Positions 9,196 through 19,895 are shown, numbered from the stretch's first letter. The stretch: 64,000 bases of DNA from JBLMXQ01 sp050257855 (GCA_050257855.1 JBLMXQ010000094.1:1-64000), one strand, 5' to 3'. Numbers and translations are program-made. The notes: generated from the letters alone by a model not told the origin.

Positions 9196-10035
9196 GTGAC
9201 CCCGGTCAGGATTGGCGGCATCGCCTTCGGCGGCGGAAGCCCGTTCGCCCTCGTCGCCGGTCCCTGCGTCATCGAAAGCGAGCGCCACGCGTCCGAGATG
9301 GCGTCGCACCTGGCGGCGATCGCCGCGCGCGCCGGCGTGCCGTTCGTCTTCAAGGCGTCGTACGACAAGGCGAACCGGACGTCCGGACGATCGTTTCGCG
9401 GACCGGGCCTCGTCGAGGGCCTGCGCGTGCTCGGCGCGATCAAGGATCGCCTCGGCGTGCCGATCCTCACCGACATTCACGAGCCGGCGCAGGCCGCGCC
9501 AGCCGCCGAGGTCGCCGACGTTCTCCAGATCCCGGCGTTTCTGTCACGGCAGACGGATCTGCTGGTCGCGGCGGCGCGGACCGGCCGCGCAGTCAACATC
9601 AAGAAGGGGCAGTTCCTCGCGCCCGAGGACGTGCGCCACGCGATCGCGAAGGTCCGCGACGCGGGCAACGATCGCGTCATCGTGACCGAGCGCGGCACGA
9701 GCTTCGGCTATCACAACCTGGTCGTCGACATGCGGGCGTTCCCGATCATGCGCGCGTTCGGCGTGCCGGTCGTCTTCGACGTGACCCACAGCCTGCAGCT
9801 GCCCGGCGGCGGCGACGGCGAGACCGCCGGCCTCGCCCAGTACATCGAGCCGCTCGCGTCGGCGGGCGTCGCCGCCGGGGTGGACGGCGTGTTCCTCGAA
9901 GTCCACGACGAGCCGGCGCGCGCGCGGAGCGACGCGCAGAACGCCCTCCGGCTCGACGCCCTCGAGCCGCTCCTCCACCGCCTGACGGCCATCGACGCCA
10001 TCGTCAAGACCGCCGAGGCCCCGATTCATGGCTGA
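9196..10035 (+). CDS. kdsA: 3-deoxy-8-phosphooctulonate synthase (Kdo-8-P synthase)
   Basis: A 279-residue TIM-barrel enzyme condensing phosphoenolpyruvate with arabinose 5-phosphate. VAGPCVIES near the N-terminus carries Cys24. This Cys is the metal ligand of the metal-dependent class (Aquifex type), whereas the metal-free E. coli class has Asn there. ILTDIHEP, QIPAFLSRQTDLL, NIKKGQFLAPEDV and FDVTHSLQLPGG are the other family signatures. The start is GTG. The C-terminus overlaps kdsD by 8 nt, so the two are translationally coupled. Confidence 0.96.
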   Translation: MTPVRIGGIAFGGGSPFALVAGPCVIESERHASEMASHLAAIAARAGVPFVFKASYDKANRTSGRSFRGPGLVEGLRVLGAIKDRLGVPILTDIHEPAQAAPAAEVADVLQIPAFLSRQTDLLVAAARTGRAVNIKKGQFLAPEDVRHAIAKVRDAGNDRVIVTERGTSFGYHNLVVDMRAFPIMRAFGVPVVFDVTHSLQLPGGGDGETAGLAQYIEPLASAGVAAGVDGVFLEVHDEPARARSDAQNALRLDALEPLLHRLTAIDAIVKTAEAPIHG

Positions 10036-10987
10036 TCGCACGCTCGCGCGGAAGGTGCTCGAAACGGAGGCGGCCGCGATCCTGGCGCTCGTCGAACGCC
10101 TCGACGGCCAGTTCGACCGGGCGGTGCAGCTGCTGCGGGGCTGCCGCGGCCGCGTCATCCTGACCGGCATGGGCAAGTCGGGGATCATCTGCCGCAAGAT
10201 CGCGGCGACGCTGACGAGCACCGGCACGGCGGCGATCTTCCTGCACCCGGCCGACGCCATTCACGGCGACCTCGGCGTCATCCAGTGCGACGACGTCGTC
10301 GTGGCGCTGTCGTACAGCGGCGAGACCGACGAGATCCTGCGGCTGCTCGAGACGATCCGCCGGCTCGGCGCGCGCCTCATCGCCATCACGGGGGCGCCCG
10401 CCTCCACGCTCGCGCAGGCGGCCGACGTGGCGATCGACTGCAGCGTGACCGAGGAGGCGTGCCCGATGAACCTCGTGCCGACGGCGAGCACGACGGCGGC
10501 GCTCGCGATCGGCGACGCGCTCGCGATGACGCTCCTCGTCGAGAAGGGATTCCGCCAGGAGGACTTCGCCAGCCTCCACCCCGGCGGCAAGCTCGGGAAG
10601 CGCCTGATGCGGGTGGAGAGCCTGATGCACGCCGGCAGGCAGTGTCCCGTGGTGCGCGTCGACACGCCGATGCGGGACGTCATCTACGAGATGTCGAGCA
10701 AGGGACTCGGCATGACGTGCGTCGCGGATGGCGGCGACCGGCTCGTCGGCATCATCACCGACGGCGACCTGCGCCGGCACATGGACCGCGCGCCCGGGAT
10801 CCTGGAGCTCGCGGCCGGCGACGTCATGACGCAGGGACCGGTCGCGATCCCGCCCTCCACGCTCGCAGTCGAGGCGCTGCACATCATGGAGCAGCGCAAG
10901 ATCACGTCGATTGTGGTCGTCGACGGCGACACTCATGTGGCCGGCGTCGTGCACCTGCACGATCTGTGGCGGACGGAGATGGTCTGA
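10028..10987 (+). CDS. kdsD: arabinose-5-phosphate isomerase (KpsF/GutQ family)
   Basis: A 319-residue SIS-plus-CBS protein that makes the arabinose 5-phosphate used by KdsA. The SIS domain (about 40-175) has TGMGKSGIICRKIAATLTST, LHPADAIHGDLG and SYSGETDEI. A conserved SLHPGGKLGKRL hinge follows, then two CBS domains (about 200-319). It overlaps kdsA by 8 nt and is followed by kdsC, so substrate supply, condensation and dephosphorylation are encoded in order. Confidence 0.95.
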   Translation: MADRTLARKVLETEAAAILALVERLDGQFDRAVQLLRGCRGRVILTGMGKSGIICRKIAATLTSTGTAAIFLHPADAIHGDLGVIQCDDVVVALSYSGETDEILRLLETIRRLGARLIAITGAPASTLAQAADVAIDCSVTEEACPMNLVPTASTTAALAIGDALAMTLLVEKGFRQEDFASLHPGGKLGKRLMRVESLMHAGRQCPVVRVDTPMRDVIYEMSSKGLGMTCVADGGDRLVGIITDGDLRRHMDRAPGILELAAGDVMTQGPVAIPPSTLAVEALHIMEQRKITSIVVVDGDTHVAGVVHLHDLWRTEMV

Positions 10988-10997
10988 CGAGGAACCG

Positions 10998-11531
10998 TTG
11001 GCAGACGTGAACGAGATCGCCCGGCGCATCCGCCTCCTGCTGTTCGACGTGGACGGCGTGCTCACGGACGGCAAGGTCCTCCTGCACCCCGACGGCAGCG
11101 AGAGCAAACAGTTCGATATCAAGGACGGCACGGCCATCGTCTGGGCGCAGCGGTCGGGCCTGCTCGTCGGCTTCCTGTCGGCGCGCACCTCGGCGGCGAC
11201 CGCCCAGCGCGCGGCGCAGCTCAACGTCGCGATCGTGCATCAGGGGGTGGCGAACAAACTCGAGGCATACGGACAGATCCTGCGCGAGCACGGCCTCGGA
11301 GACGAAGACGTCGCCTACATGGGCGACGACGTGCTGGATCTGCCGGTGCTCGGCCGGGTCGCGCTGGCGGCGGCGCCGGCCGATGCCGCCGGCGAGGTGC
11401 GGTCCCGGGTCGCGTACGTGAGCCGCGCGCGCGGCGGCGACGGCGCGGCGCGGGAGCTGGTCGAGCTGGTGCTGCGCGCGCAGGATCTGTGGACGCCGCT
11501 CCTGGCGTCCTACGCCACGGAGCCGGCATGA
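10998..11531 (+). CDS. kdsC: Kdo-8-phosphate phosphatase (HAD family)
   Basis: A 177-residue C0-type HAD phosphatase removing phosphate from Kdo-8-P. The nucleophile motif I is LLLFDVDGVLTDG. FLSARTSAATAQRA provides motif II, and GDDVLDLPVL gives the acidic motif IV. It lacks a cap domain, as expected of this tetrameric family. I chose the TTG at 10998 (GAGGAA just upstream); the in-frame GTG at 11007 is nearly as good. It sits 10 nt after kdsD, and its last codons overlap the lapB start as ATGA. Confidence 0.92.
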   Translation: MADVNEIARRIRLLLFDVDGVLTDGKVLLHPDGSESKQFDIKDGTAIVWAQRSGLLVGFLSARTSAATAQRAAQLNVAIVHQGVANKLEAYGQILREHGLGDEDVAYMGDDVLDLPVLGRVALAAAPADAAGEVRSRVAYVSRARGGDGAARELVELVLRAQDLWTPLLASYATEPA

Positions 11532-12748
11532 GCGCGTACGCGCCGCTGCTCGCCGCGCTCATCGGGCTCCTCCTCGGGCTCGCGATCGGCAAGGCCTGGG
11601 AGCGGTACAAGCTGCGCGACGGCCGATGGGTGGACCGCCGCCGGGCGCGCGAGTCGCCGCACTACATCCTCGGGCTGAATTTCCTCGTCTCGAACCAGAT
11701 CGACCTCGCGATCGAAGAGCTGAGCAAGGCGGCCAGCCTCGACGCCGACGCGCTCGAGGTCCACATGATTCTCGGCAACCTGTACCGGGAGAAGGGGCAG
11801 GTCGGCAAGGCGATCACGATCCATCAGGGGCTGCTGCAACGGCCGCGCCTCAACCGGGTCGAGCACGCCTACGTCCTGCTCTGCCTCGGCCTCGACTACA
11901 AGCGCGGCGGCTTCGTCGACCGCGCGCTCGAAGCATTCAACGAGGTGCTGCGCCTCGACCCGAAGAACGAGTACGCCCTCGTCAACATCCAGAAGCTGCA
12001 CGAGGAACAGCACCAGTGGCTCGCGGCGTACGACACGCGCCAGCGCCTGACGAAGCTGACCAGCATCGACGACCGACCCCAGAGCCAGGCCATTCTCGCG
12101 TTTCTCGAGAACGAGATCGGGCTCGAAGCGATGCGGCGGAAGGATTGGGCGGAGGCGGCGCGGCGCTTCCGGGGCGCCATCGATCTCGACGGCCGCGCCG
12201 TGCCCGCGTACCTCAACCTGGGCGACGTCCGCGTCGCGCAGGGCCGCGACGAGGAAGCGGCCGAAATCTGGGAGCAGCTCACCGACCTCGCACCTGATCG
12301 CGCGTACCTGGCGTTCGATCGTCTCGAAGCGCTGGCGCGCCGGATCGGCCAGCCCGATCGGTTCACCCGCCTCTGCCGGAAGCTCATCGACGACAACCTG
12401 CAGGACTGGCGGGCGCGGCTCGCGCTGTCGCGCCACCTGGCCGCGAGCGGCCGGCCGCGCGACGCGCTCGACCTGCTCTTCGCCGCGCTCGTGCAGAATC
12501 CCCACGCGCTCAGCATCCACCAGGCCATCTGGCGCGCACTCGGTCAGCTCGGCCACGAGCCGGCGCTCGTCGAACGCTACAGCGATCTCACGCGCCACGC
12601 GGTCTTCTATCTCGATCCGCACGTCTGCCTGCGCTGCCGGTACCGCAGCACGGAACTGCTCTGGCAATGCCCGCACTGCCACGACTGGAACACGTTCGTG
12701 GAGGAACGGATCGCGCCGGCGCAGGATCCCGAGGAAGTCGAAGCCTGA
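11528..12748 (+). CDS. lapB: LapB/YciM-like membrane TPR protein with rubredoxin-like tail
   Basis: A 406-residue protein with one N-terminal membrane helix (about 4-22), then the family's WERYKLRDGRW juncture, tandem TPR repeats (about 45-340) and a C-terminal zinc knuckle, CLRCRYRSTELLWQCPHC. This architecture is that of LapB (YciM), which in E. coli tethers FtsH to LpxC and tunes LPS synthesis. Here it is the last gene of the Kdo operon, overlapping kdsC by 4 nt, so genomic context supports an LPS-control role. That role in this organism is inferred. Confidence 0.88.
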   Translation: MSAYAPLLAALIGLLLGLAIGKAWERYKLRDGRWVDRRRARESPHYILGLNFLVSNQIDLAIEELSKAASLDADALEVHMILGNLYREKGQVGKAITIHQGLLQRPRLNRVEHAYVLLCLGLDYKRGGFVDRALEAFNEVLRLDPKNEYALVNIQKLHEEQHQWLAAYDTRQRLTKLTSIDDRPQSQAILAFLENEIGLEAMRRKDWAEAARRFRGAIDLDGRAVPAYLNLGDVRVAQGRDEEAAEIWEQLTDLAPDRAYLAFDRLEALARRIGQPDRFTRLCRKLIDDNLQDWRARLALSRHLAASGRPRDALDLLFAALVQNPHALSIHQAIWRALGQLGHEPALVERYSDLTRHAVFYLDPHVCLRCRYRSTELLWQCPHCHDWNTFVEERIAPAQDPEEVEA

Positions 12749-12765
12749 TTGTCCGGGATCCTGCG
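12720..12765 (+). terminator. 12-bp stem-loop across the lapB stop codon
   Basis: CGCAGGATCCCG (12720-12731) and CGGGATCCTGCG (12754-12765) form a perfect 12-bp stem with a 22-nt loop containing the lapB stop. It lies between convergent lapB and coaE. No run of T follows, so intrinsic termination is possible but not canonical. Confidence 0.55.
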
Positions 12766-12818
12766 AGTCCGGGAATCCTGAACGCGTCGCAGCTTCGGGC
12801 CGAATCCGAGTGGCTGCT

Positions 12819-13418
12819 TCAGGAATCAGATCTCAGGTGCGCCAGCACCTGCTCGACCTGCGCGTCGGTCTCGTCGAACGTGCCGTCGGTGCGGATGACG
12901 AAATCGGCGCGGGCGGCCTTCCCCTCGGTCGGCAACTGCGAGGCGAGGCGCAGGCGTGCGTCGCGCTCGGTGAGTCCGCGCCGCACGAGCCGCGCCACCT
13001 GCATTTCCGGCGGGCACGACGCCACGATGACTCGATCGAAGTCCGACGCATGCCCGGTCTCGTACAGCAGCGGGATATCCACCACGACGAGCGCCGCGCC
13101 GGTCGTGCGTTCCAGGCCGCGGATACCGGCGGCGATCGCACGGAACACGGCCGGATGGACGATCGCTTCGAGATCGAGCCGGGCAGCCGGATCGGCGAAG
13201 ACGATCGGCCCGAGCTTCGCCCGATCGACCGAGCCGTCAGCCGCCAGCACGCCCTGGCCGAAGCGCGCGGCGATGGCCGCCGTCGCCTCCGTCCCGGCCA
13301 CCATCGTCCCGTGCGCGAGCTCGTCGGCGTCGAGGCACGGCACGCCGCGCCGCCGGAACTGGTCGAGAACGTAGCTCTTGCCTGTGGCGATGCCGCCGGT
13401 CAGGGCAACTCGAAGCAT
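12819..13418 (-). CDS. coaE: dephospho-CoA kinase
   Basis: A 199-residue P-loop kinase that completes coenzyme A synthesis by phosphorylating the ribose 3-prime hydroxyl. Walker A is TGGIATGKS (7-15). CLDADELAHG, VVDIPLLYETG and the lid RLVRRGLTERDARLRLASQ are typical of CoaE. The length is standard. The ATG overlaps no other gene; upstream lies a 216-bp repeat-filled gap before folD. Confidence 0.95.
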   Translation of the reverse strand: MLRVALTGGIATGKSYVLDQFRRRGVPCLDADELAHGTMVAGTEATAAIAARFGQGVLAADGSVDRAKLGPIVFADPAARLDLEAIVHPAVFRAIAAGIRGLERTTGAALVVVDIPLLYETGHASDFDRVIVASCPPEMQVARLVRRGLTERDARLRLASQLPTEGKAARADFVIRTDGTFDETDAQVEQVLAHLRSDS

Positions 13419-13437
13419 GCGGTCTTACTTACTGCTC

Positions 13438-13607
13438 GCGGGGCCCCACCCCCGCTCGCCTGTCACGCTGCTTTCCCGTCCCTCGCGCTCGAGCGTAGAC
13501 TCTCGCGCTCGGGTGACCGCGAGGGCCCCACCTGGCCGGTCATGCGCGGCCTTCACCGTTCTCGCGCTCGAGCGTAGACTCTCGCGCTCCCGTAGACTCT
13601 CGCGCTC
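13438..13607. repeat. GGGGCCCC hairpin plus 29-bp direct repeats between coaE and folD
   Basis: GCGGGG-CCCCAC-CCCCGC (13438-13455) forms a small hairpin of the GGGGCCCC family also found at 33791 and 49680. A 29-bp sequence beginning CTCGCGCTCGAGCGTAGACT occurs at 13482-13510 and 13561-13589, with a 17-bp partial third copy at 13591-13607. The 216-bp gap 13419-13634 holds nothing else that I recognise. Confidence 0.8.
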
Positions 13608-13634
13608 GCGCTATCGGCGCGGCGGCTGCTCATC

Positions 13635-14612
<978 letters not shown>

Positions 14613-14648
14613 CGATTCGGCGTGTGCGAGCGCGCCGGGCGCCGGCCG

Positions 14649-16157
14649 TCAGCGGCGGCGCGTGCCGCCGGCCGCCGCGAGCAGCTCGTCGCGCTTTCGC
14701 ACCTCGCTGTGCCGGTAGCCGTAGGAGAAGTAGATGACGAAGCCGATCGCCATCCAGACGATGAGCCGCACCCATGTCTCCCACGGCAGGCCCGCCATCA
14801 GGCCCAGGCTGACCAGCGCCGACAGGGCCGGAATGAACGGCACCCACGGCGTCCGGAACGGTCGCTCGAGGTCCGGCCGCTGGTACCGGAGGAAGATGAC
14901 GCCAACCGACACGATCACGAACGCCAGGAGCGTGCCGATGCTCACGAGCTCCCCGAGCGCGCCGATCGGCGTGAAGCCGGACGCCACGGCGACCACGACG
15001 CCGGTGATGATGCTGGTGATGTGCGGCGTGCGGAAGCGCGGGTGAATCTTCTTGGCAAAGGGCGGCAGCAGGCCGTCGTTGGCCATCGAGTAGAAGATGC
15101 GCGGCTGCGCCATCATCATGACGACCATCACCGAGGTCAGACCGGCGATCGCGCCGACCTCGACGAGCATCGTGAGAATCTTCAGGAGCACGCTTCCACC
15201 CGAGGCCACTTCGGCCGCGCGGATGGCGACCACCATGGGCGCCGCCGAGCCGAGCATCTGTTTGTACGGGACCAGCCCGACCATCACGCCCGACACGAGG
15301 ATGTAGAGGATCGTGCAGACCACGAGCGAGCCGAGGATGCCGACCGGCATGTCCTTCTGCGGATTGCGCGCTTCCTGAGCGGCCACCGACACCGCGTCGA
15401 AGCCGATGTACGCGAAGAAGATGACACCCGCGCCGCGCAGCACGCCGCTCCAGCCGTAATCGCCGAACGATCCGCCGTTGGGCGGGATGAACGGGTGCCA
15501 GTTCCCCGAGTTGACGAAGGCGGCGCCGCCGAGAATCACGATGATCACGACCGCCACTTTGACGATCACAATCGCCGTGTTGACGTTGGCGGACTCCTTG
15601 ATGCCGACGACGATCAGGATGGTCACCGCGATCGTGATGAGAACGGCCGGCAGGTTGATGATGGCCTCGGGGCTGCACCCGGCGACGTTGATGACCGTGC
15701 ACGGCGCCGCGTTGAGCGAGGCCGGGAAATTGACGCCGACGAAGTCGTGGAGAAAGCTCGTGAGGTGGCCCGACCAGCCGACCGCCACCGTTGCCGCGCC
15801 GAGCGCGTACTCGAGGATGAGATCCCAGCCGATCACCCACGCGATGAACTCGCCGAGCGTGGCATACCCGTAGGTGTACGCCGATCCCGCGATCGGAACG
15901 GTGGAAGCGAATTCCGAGTAGCACAGCCCGGCCAGACCCGACGCGATGCCGGCGAGGACCATCGACAGCACGATGGCCGGTCCGGTGTACTGTGCGGCGG
16001 CCTGCCCGGTCAGCACGAAGATGCCGGTGCCGATGATCGCGCCGATGCCCAGCGTCACCAGATTGATGGGTCCGAGGACGCGCCTCAGCGAGTGCTCACC
16101 GGTATCGGCGGCTTCGGCCTTCAACTGTTCAATCGACTTCGTGGCGAACATCGACAT
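14649..16157 (-). CDS. APC-superfamily amino acid permease
   Basis: A 502-residue inner-membrane transporter with about 12 hydrophobic segments. The first helix IGAIIGTGIFVLTGQAAAQ holds the GTGIFV unwound substrate motif of the cationic amino acid transporter (CAT/YfnA-like) branch. FFAYIGFDAVSVAAQEARNP is a further APC signature. The first of two nearby ATGs (16157) has GGAGGAT 7 nt upstream and was chosen. The substrate is probably a cationic or neutral amino acid. The neighbouring genes do not narrow it. Confidence 0.88.
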   Translation of the reverse strand: MSMFATKSIEQLKAEAADTGEHSLRRVLGPINLVTLGIGAIIGTGIFVLTGQAAAQYTGPAIVLSMVLAGIASGLAGLCYSEFASTVPIAGSAYTYGYATLGEFIAWVIGWDLILEYALGAATVAVGWSGHLTSFLHDFVGVNFPASLNAAPCTVINVAGCSPEAIINLPAVLITIAVTILIVVGIKESANVNTAIVIVKVAVVIIVILGGAAFVNSGNWHPFIPPNGGSFGDYGWSGVLRGAGVIFFAYIGFDAVSVAAQEARNPQKDMPVGILGSLVVCTILYILVSGVMVGLVPYKQMLGSAAPMVVAIRAAEVASGGSVLLKILTMLVEVGAIAGLTSVMVVMMMAQPRIFYSMANDGLLPPFAKKIHPRFRTPHITSIITGVVVAVASGFTPIGALGELVSIGTLLAFVIVSVGVIFLRYQRPDLERPFRTPWVPFIPALSALVSLGLMAGLPWETWVRLIVWMAIGFVIYFSYGYRHSEVRKRDELLAAAGGTRRR

Positions 16158-16215
16158 CTATCGGATCCTCCGGCCGTCCGGTCAGCGCAGGCGGTGAACG
16201 GGCGCGGCGACGGGA

Positions 16216-16857
16216 TTATACAGTCTTGGGCGCGCTCAGGCGATCAAGGTACGCTCGAACCCGCGCCGACGGGTCGCCTCCCGTCAGGAGATCGGTGATG
16301 ACGGCGACCGACGCCGCGCCGGCGGCCAGCACCTCCGGCGCCCGATCGAGCGTAATCCCTCCGATGGCCACGACGGGCACGCCGCGCGCCCGGGCCGCGG
16401 CCGCGGCCCGGGCCACGCCCTCCAGACCGACGGGCGCGTACCCCGTCGCCTTCGTCGCGGTCGCGAACACGGGGCCAATCGCCAGGTACGAGATCGGCTC
16501 GCCGAGCGCGCGCGCCATCTGCTCGGAGGTATGCGTCGACCGTCCCACGATCGCGTCGGCGCCGAGCACGCGGCGCACGGCCGCCGGACCGAGATCGTCC
16601 TGACCGACGTGCACGCCGTCGGCGTGCGCCAGCCGCGCCACGTCGGCGCGATCGTTGATCACGACGGTGGCGCCGGCACCGCGCGCGCGCGCGACGACCG
16701 CGGCTGCGATCTCCAGGAACGTCCCGCCGGCGAGCAACTTCGAACGGAGCTGCAGGAGGCGCGCACCGCCCTCGAGGCAGGCGGCCGCGAGATCGAGCGC
16801 CGTGCGGCCGGCGCGCGCGGCGACGTCGACGTCCACGACGGCGTAGAGCGGGTTCAG
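16216..16857 (-). CDS. thiE: thiamine-phosphate synthase ThiE (possible CTG start)
   Basis: A 213-residue TIM barrel joining HMP-PP and thiazole phosphate. LYAVVDVD begins strand 1. LLQLRSK, VINDRADVARLAHADGVHVGQ, VGRSTHT, YLAIGPVFATATK and VPVVAIGGI are the classic ThiE motifs. The frame has no ATG, GTG or TTG upstream of strand 1 for at least 30 codons, and the only later candidate (GTG, codon 8) would delete that strand. A CTG at 16857 overlaps the accC UGA as CTGA and fits the family length, so CTG initiation by coupling is my choice. A second ThiE-like gene lies at 57892. Confidence 0.88.
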   Translation of the reverse strand: MNPLYAVVDVDVAARAGRTALDLAAACLEGGARLLQLRSKLLAGGTFLEIAAAVVARARGAGATVVINDRADVARLAHADGVHVGQDDLGPAAVRRVLGADAIVGRSTHTSEQMARALGEPISYLAIGPVFATATKATGYAPVGLEGVARAAAAARARGVPVVAIGGITLDRAPEVLAAGAASVAVITDLLTGGDPSARVRAYLDRLSAPKTV

Positions 16858-18227
16858 GCGGTCTCCGCGAGGCGGCCGTCTGGCCTCGGCTGGGCCAGCA
16901 GCCGCTCCATGAACGACGTGCTCAGGCGCCCGGCGACGAACTCGCTGTCGTTCAGAATCCGCAGGTGCAGCGGGATCGTCGTCTTGATCCCCTCGACGAC
17001 GGTCATCTCGAGCGCCCGCTTCATCCGCGCGACCGCTTCCTGCCGGTCGCGGCCGTGCACGATGATCTTGGCGATCATCGAGTCGTAGTACGGCGGGATG
17101 GTGCAGTCGGAGTGCGCGAACGTCTCCACGCGCACGCCCGGGCCGCCCGGGACGCTGAAGACGTGAATGAGTCCGGGCGAGGGCACGAACGTGTCGGGGT
17201 CCTCGGCGTTGACGCGGCACTCGATCGAGTGGCCGGTGAACGTCACCTCGCTCTGCTTGAACGACAGGCGCTCGCCGGCGGCAATCCGGATCTGCTCCTT
17301 GACGATGTCGATGCCGGTCACCATCTCGGTGACCGGGTGCTCGACCTGCAGGCGCGTGTTCGCTTCCATGAAATAGAAGCGCCCCTCCGCGTCCATCAGG
17401 AACTCGAACGTGCCGGCGTTGGTGTACTGCACCGCGCGCGCCGCGTCGATCACGATGTTGCCCATCTTGCGGCGCATCTTGTCGGTGAGGGCCGGCGACG
17501 GCGATTCCTCGACGAGCTTCTGGTGCCGCCGCTGGATGGAGCACTCGCGCTCGCCGAGATGCACGACCGTGCCGTGCTGGTCGCCGAGGACCTGGAACTC
17601 GATGTGGCGCGGCGCCTCGATGTATTTCTCGATGTACACGTCGGCGACGCCGAACGCCGCCTCGGCCTCGCGCTGCGCGGTCTTGAAGGCGTGCGACAGC
17701 TCGCCCGCGGCGCGGACCACGCGCATCCCGCGGCCGCCGCCCCCGGCCGTCGCCTTGATGATGACCGGATAGCCGATGTCCTTGGCCGTCTTCAGCGCCT
17801 TCTCCTCGGTCTCGACCGGTCCGTCGCTGCCGGGCAGAATGGGCACGCCGGCCTTCTTCATCACCCGGCGGGCGCGCGCCTTGTCGCCCATCAGCCGGAT
17901 GACCTGCGGGTCCGGCCCGATGAACTTGATGTGGCACGCCTCGCACACCTCGGCGAGGTACGCGCTCTCGGACAGGAAGCCGTAGCCGGGATGAATCGCG
18001 TCGGCGCCGGTGATCTCGGCCGCGCTGATGACCGCCGGCACGTTCAGGTAGCTGTCGGCGCTGCGCGCCGGGCCGATGCAGACGTCCTCGTCGGCAAAGC
18101 GGACGTGCAGCGAGTTCTCGTCGGCCTCGGAGTAGACGGCGACGGTCTTGATCCCGAGCTCGCGGCACGCGAAGATGACGCGCATCGCGATTTCGCCGCG
18201 GTTCGCGATCAGGATCTTCTTGAACAT
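16854..18227 (-). CDS. accC: acetyl-CoA carboxylase, biotin carboxylase subunit
   Basis: A 457-residue ATP-grasp enzyme that carboxylates biotin on AccB for fatty-acid synthesis. The N-terminus FKKILIANRGEIAMRVI is the family hallmark. The glycine-rich ATP loop KATAGGGGRGMR, ERECSIQRRHQKLVEE and the metal-binding MEANTRLQVEHPVTE all match. The length is normal. It is 7 nt downstream of accB on the same strand, the usual accBC arrangement. Confidence 0.97.
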   Translation of the reverse strand: MFKKILIANRGEIAMRVIFACRELGIKTVAVYSEADENSLHVRFADEDVCIGPARSADSYLNVPAVISAAEITGADAIHPGYGFLSESAYLAEVCEACHIKFIGPDPQVIRLMGDKARARRVMKKAGVPILPGSDGPVETEEKALKTAKDIGYPVIIKATAGGGGRGMRVVRAAGELSHAFKTAQREAEAAFGVADVYIEKYIEAPRHIEFQVLGDQHGTVVHLGERECSIQRRHQKLVEESPSPALTDKMRRKMGNIVIDAARAVQYTNAGTFEFLMDAEGRFYFMEANTRLQVEHPVTEMVTGIDIVKEQIRIAAGERLSFKQSEVTFTGHSIECRVNAEDPDTFVPSPGLIHVFSVPGGPGVRVETFAHSDCTIPPYYDSMIAKIIVHGRDRQEAVARMKRALEMTVVEGIKTTIPLHLRILNDSEFVAGRLSTSFMERLLAQPRPDGRLAETA

Positions 18228-18234
18228 GTCGGGC

Positions 18235-18726
<492 letters not shown>

Positions 18727-18758
18727 TCGTGTGCTCGCGGGAGGCGGCGCCGGTCGTC

Positions 18759-19895
18759 TCAGAGTTCGATGAGCCCGGTCGGCACGTCGGTGAGGACCTC
18801 GACGCCCTCTGCCGTCACCACCACATCATCTTCTATCCGGACACCGCCCCACCCGGGGAGGTACGCGCCCGGCTCGATCGTGAACACCATGCCGGGCACC
18901 AGTCGATCCGCGGCGCCGGACACCTCGCCCTCGCGGCGACGGGCGATCCGGGGCTCTTCGTGCACTTCCAGCCCCAGACCGTGCCCTGTCCCGTGGCCGA
19001 ATGCGTCTCCCAGCCCGCGGCCGGCCAGCGTGCTGCGAGCGGCCTCGTCGACGTCGAACCGCAATCGTCCCGGGCTGACGGCGGCAATGGCCCGGTCGTG
19101 CGCGTCCAGGACCGCCGCGTACACGTCGCGGGCCCGGGCGCCGGCCGCGCCGACCGCAACGGTGCGCGTGAGGTCCACGCAGTATGAGTCGTAGACGCCG
19201 CCGAAGTCCAGCACCACGAGGTCGCCTTCGGTCAATGTTCGCTCTCCCGGCCGCGCGTGCGGCAGGGCGGCGTTCGGCCCGCTGGCGACAATGGTATCAA
19301 AGGCGTTGCGCTGGAACCCGCCGTCGCGGAGCCGGGCGTCGATGCGCGAGGCGACCTCCCGTTCGGTCCGGCCGGGCCGCGCCTCGTAGACGACTTCGCG
19401 CGCGGCCTCCGAGAGCCGCCGCGCCGCCTCGCGCAGGGTGGCCACCTCCCACGCGTCCTTCACGATGCGCGCCTGCTCGACCACGCCCTCGCTGGCCACG
19501 AGGATGCCGGCCCCGCCTTCCAGCCGTTCTTCAATCCAGCGGAACCGGCTGACAGTCAGGTGCGCCGCCTCGAACCCGATCCGCACGGGCCCGAGCGACG
19601 TCAGGACCCCAACCAGCGTCTGGTCGTAAGAGCTCTCGACCCTGACCAGGTCGAGCCCCGCACACTCGAAACCGGTACCGCGCATCTCCTCGATGGCGGT
19701 CAGGTAGCGGAAGTCGGTGATCAGGACGAGCCGGTCGCGCAGGAGGACGGCAATGGCGGCGCTCCCGGTGAAGTTCGCCAGGTACGCGATGTTCGGCAGG
19801 GAGGTGACGACGAGGGCATCGAGACCGAGGGCCGAGCACGCGCTCCGGACGCGCGCGTGGCGCAGATCAAGCGCGGGCGCGGGCGCGGGCGACAT
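18759..19895 (-). CDS. M24 family Xaa-Pro aminopeptidase
   Basis: A 378-residue creatinase-fold peptidase. The N-terminal domain (about 1-130) precedes the pita-bread domain. The five metal ligands are recognisable: Asp in VLDFGGVYDSYC, Asp in VDLTRTVAVG, His in FGHGTGHGLGLEVHE, Glu in VFTIEPGAY and Glu in GGVRIEDDVVV. Members cleave N-terminal residues before proline. It overlaps the TPR gene upstream by 29 nt and is 32 nt before accB, so it is likely co-transcribed with both. Confidence 0.92.
   Translation of the reverse strand: MSPAPAPALDLRHARVRSACSALGLDALVVTSLPNIAYLANFTGSAAIAVLLRDRLVLITDFRYLTAIEEMRGTGFECAGLDLVRVESSYDQTLVGVLTSLGPVRIGFEAAHLTVSRFRWIEERLEGGAGILVASEGVVEQARIVKDAWEVATLREAARRLSEAAREVVYEARPGRTEREVASRIDARLRDGGFQRNAFDTIVASGPNAALPHARPGERTLTEGDLVVLDFGGVYDSYCVDLTRTVAVGAAGARARDVYAAVLDAHDRAIAAVSPGRLRFDVDEAARSTLAGRGLGDAFGHGTGHGLGLEVHEEPRIARRREGEVSGAADRLVPGMVFTIEPGAYLPGWGGVRIEDDVVVTAEGVEVLTDVPTGLIEL

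Noticed and set aside
13482..13607. CRISPR-like direct repeats
   Set aside because: Only two full copies, irregular spacing, no cas genes and repeat sequence continues without unique spacers.
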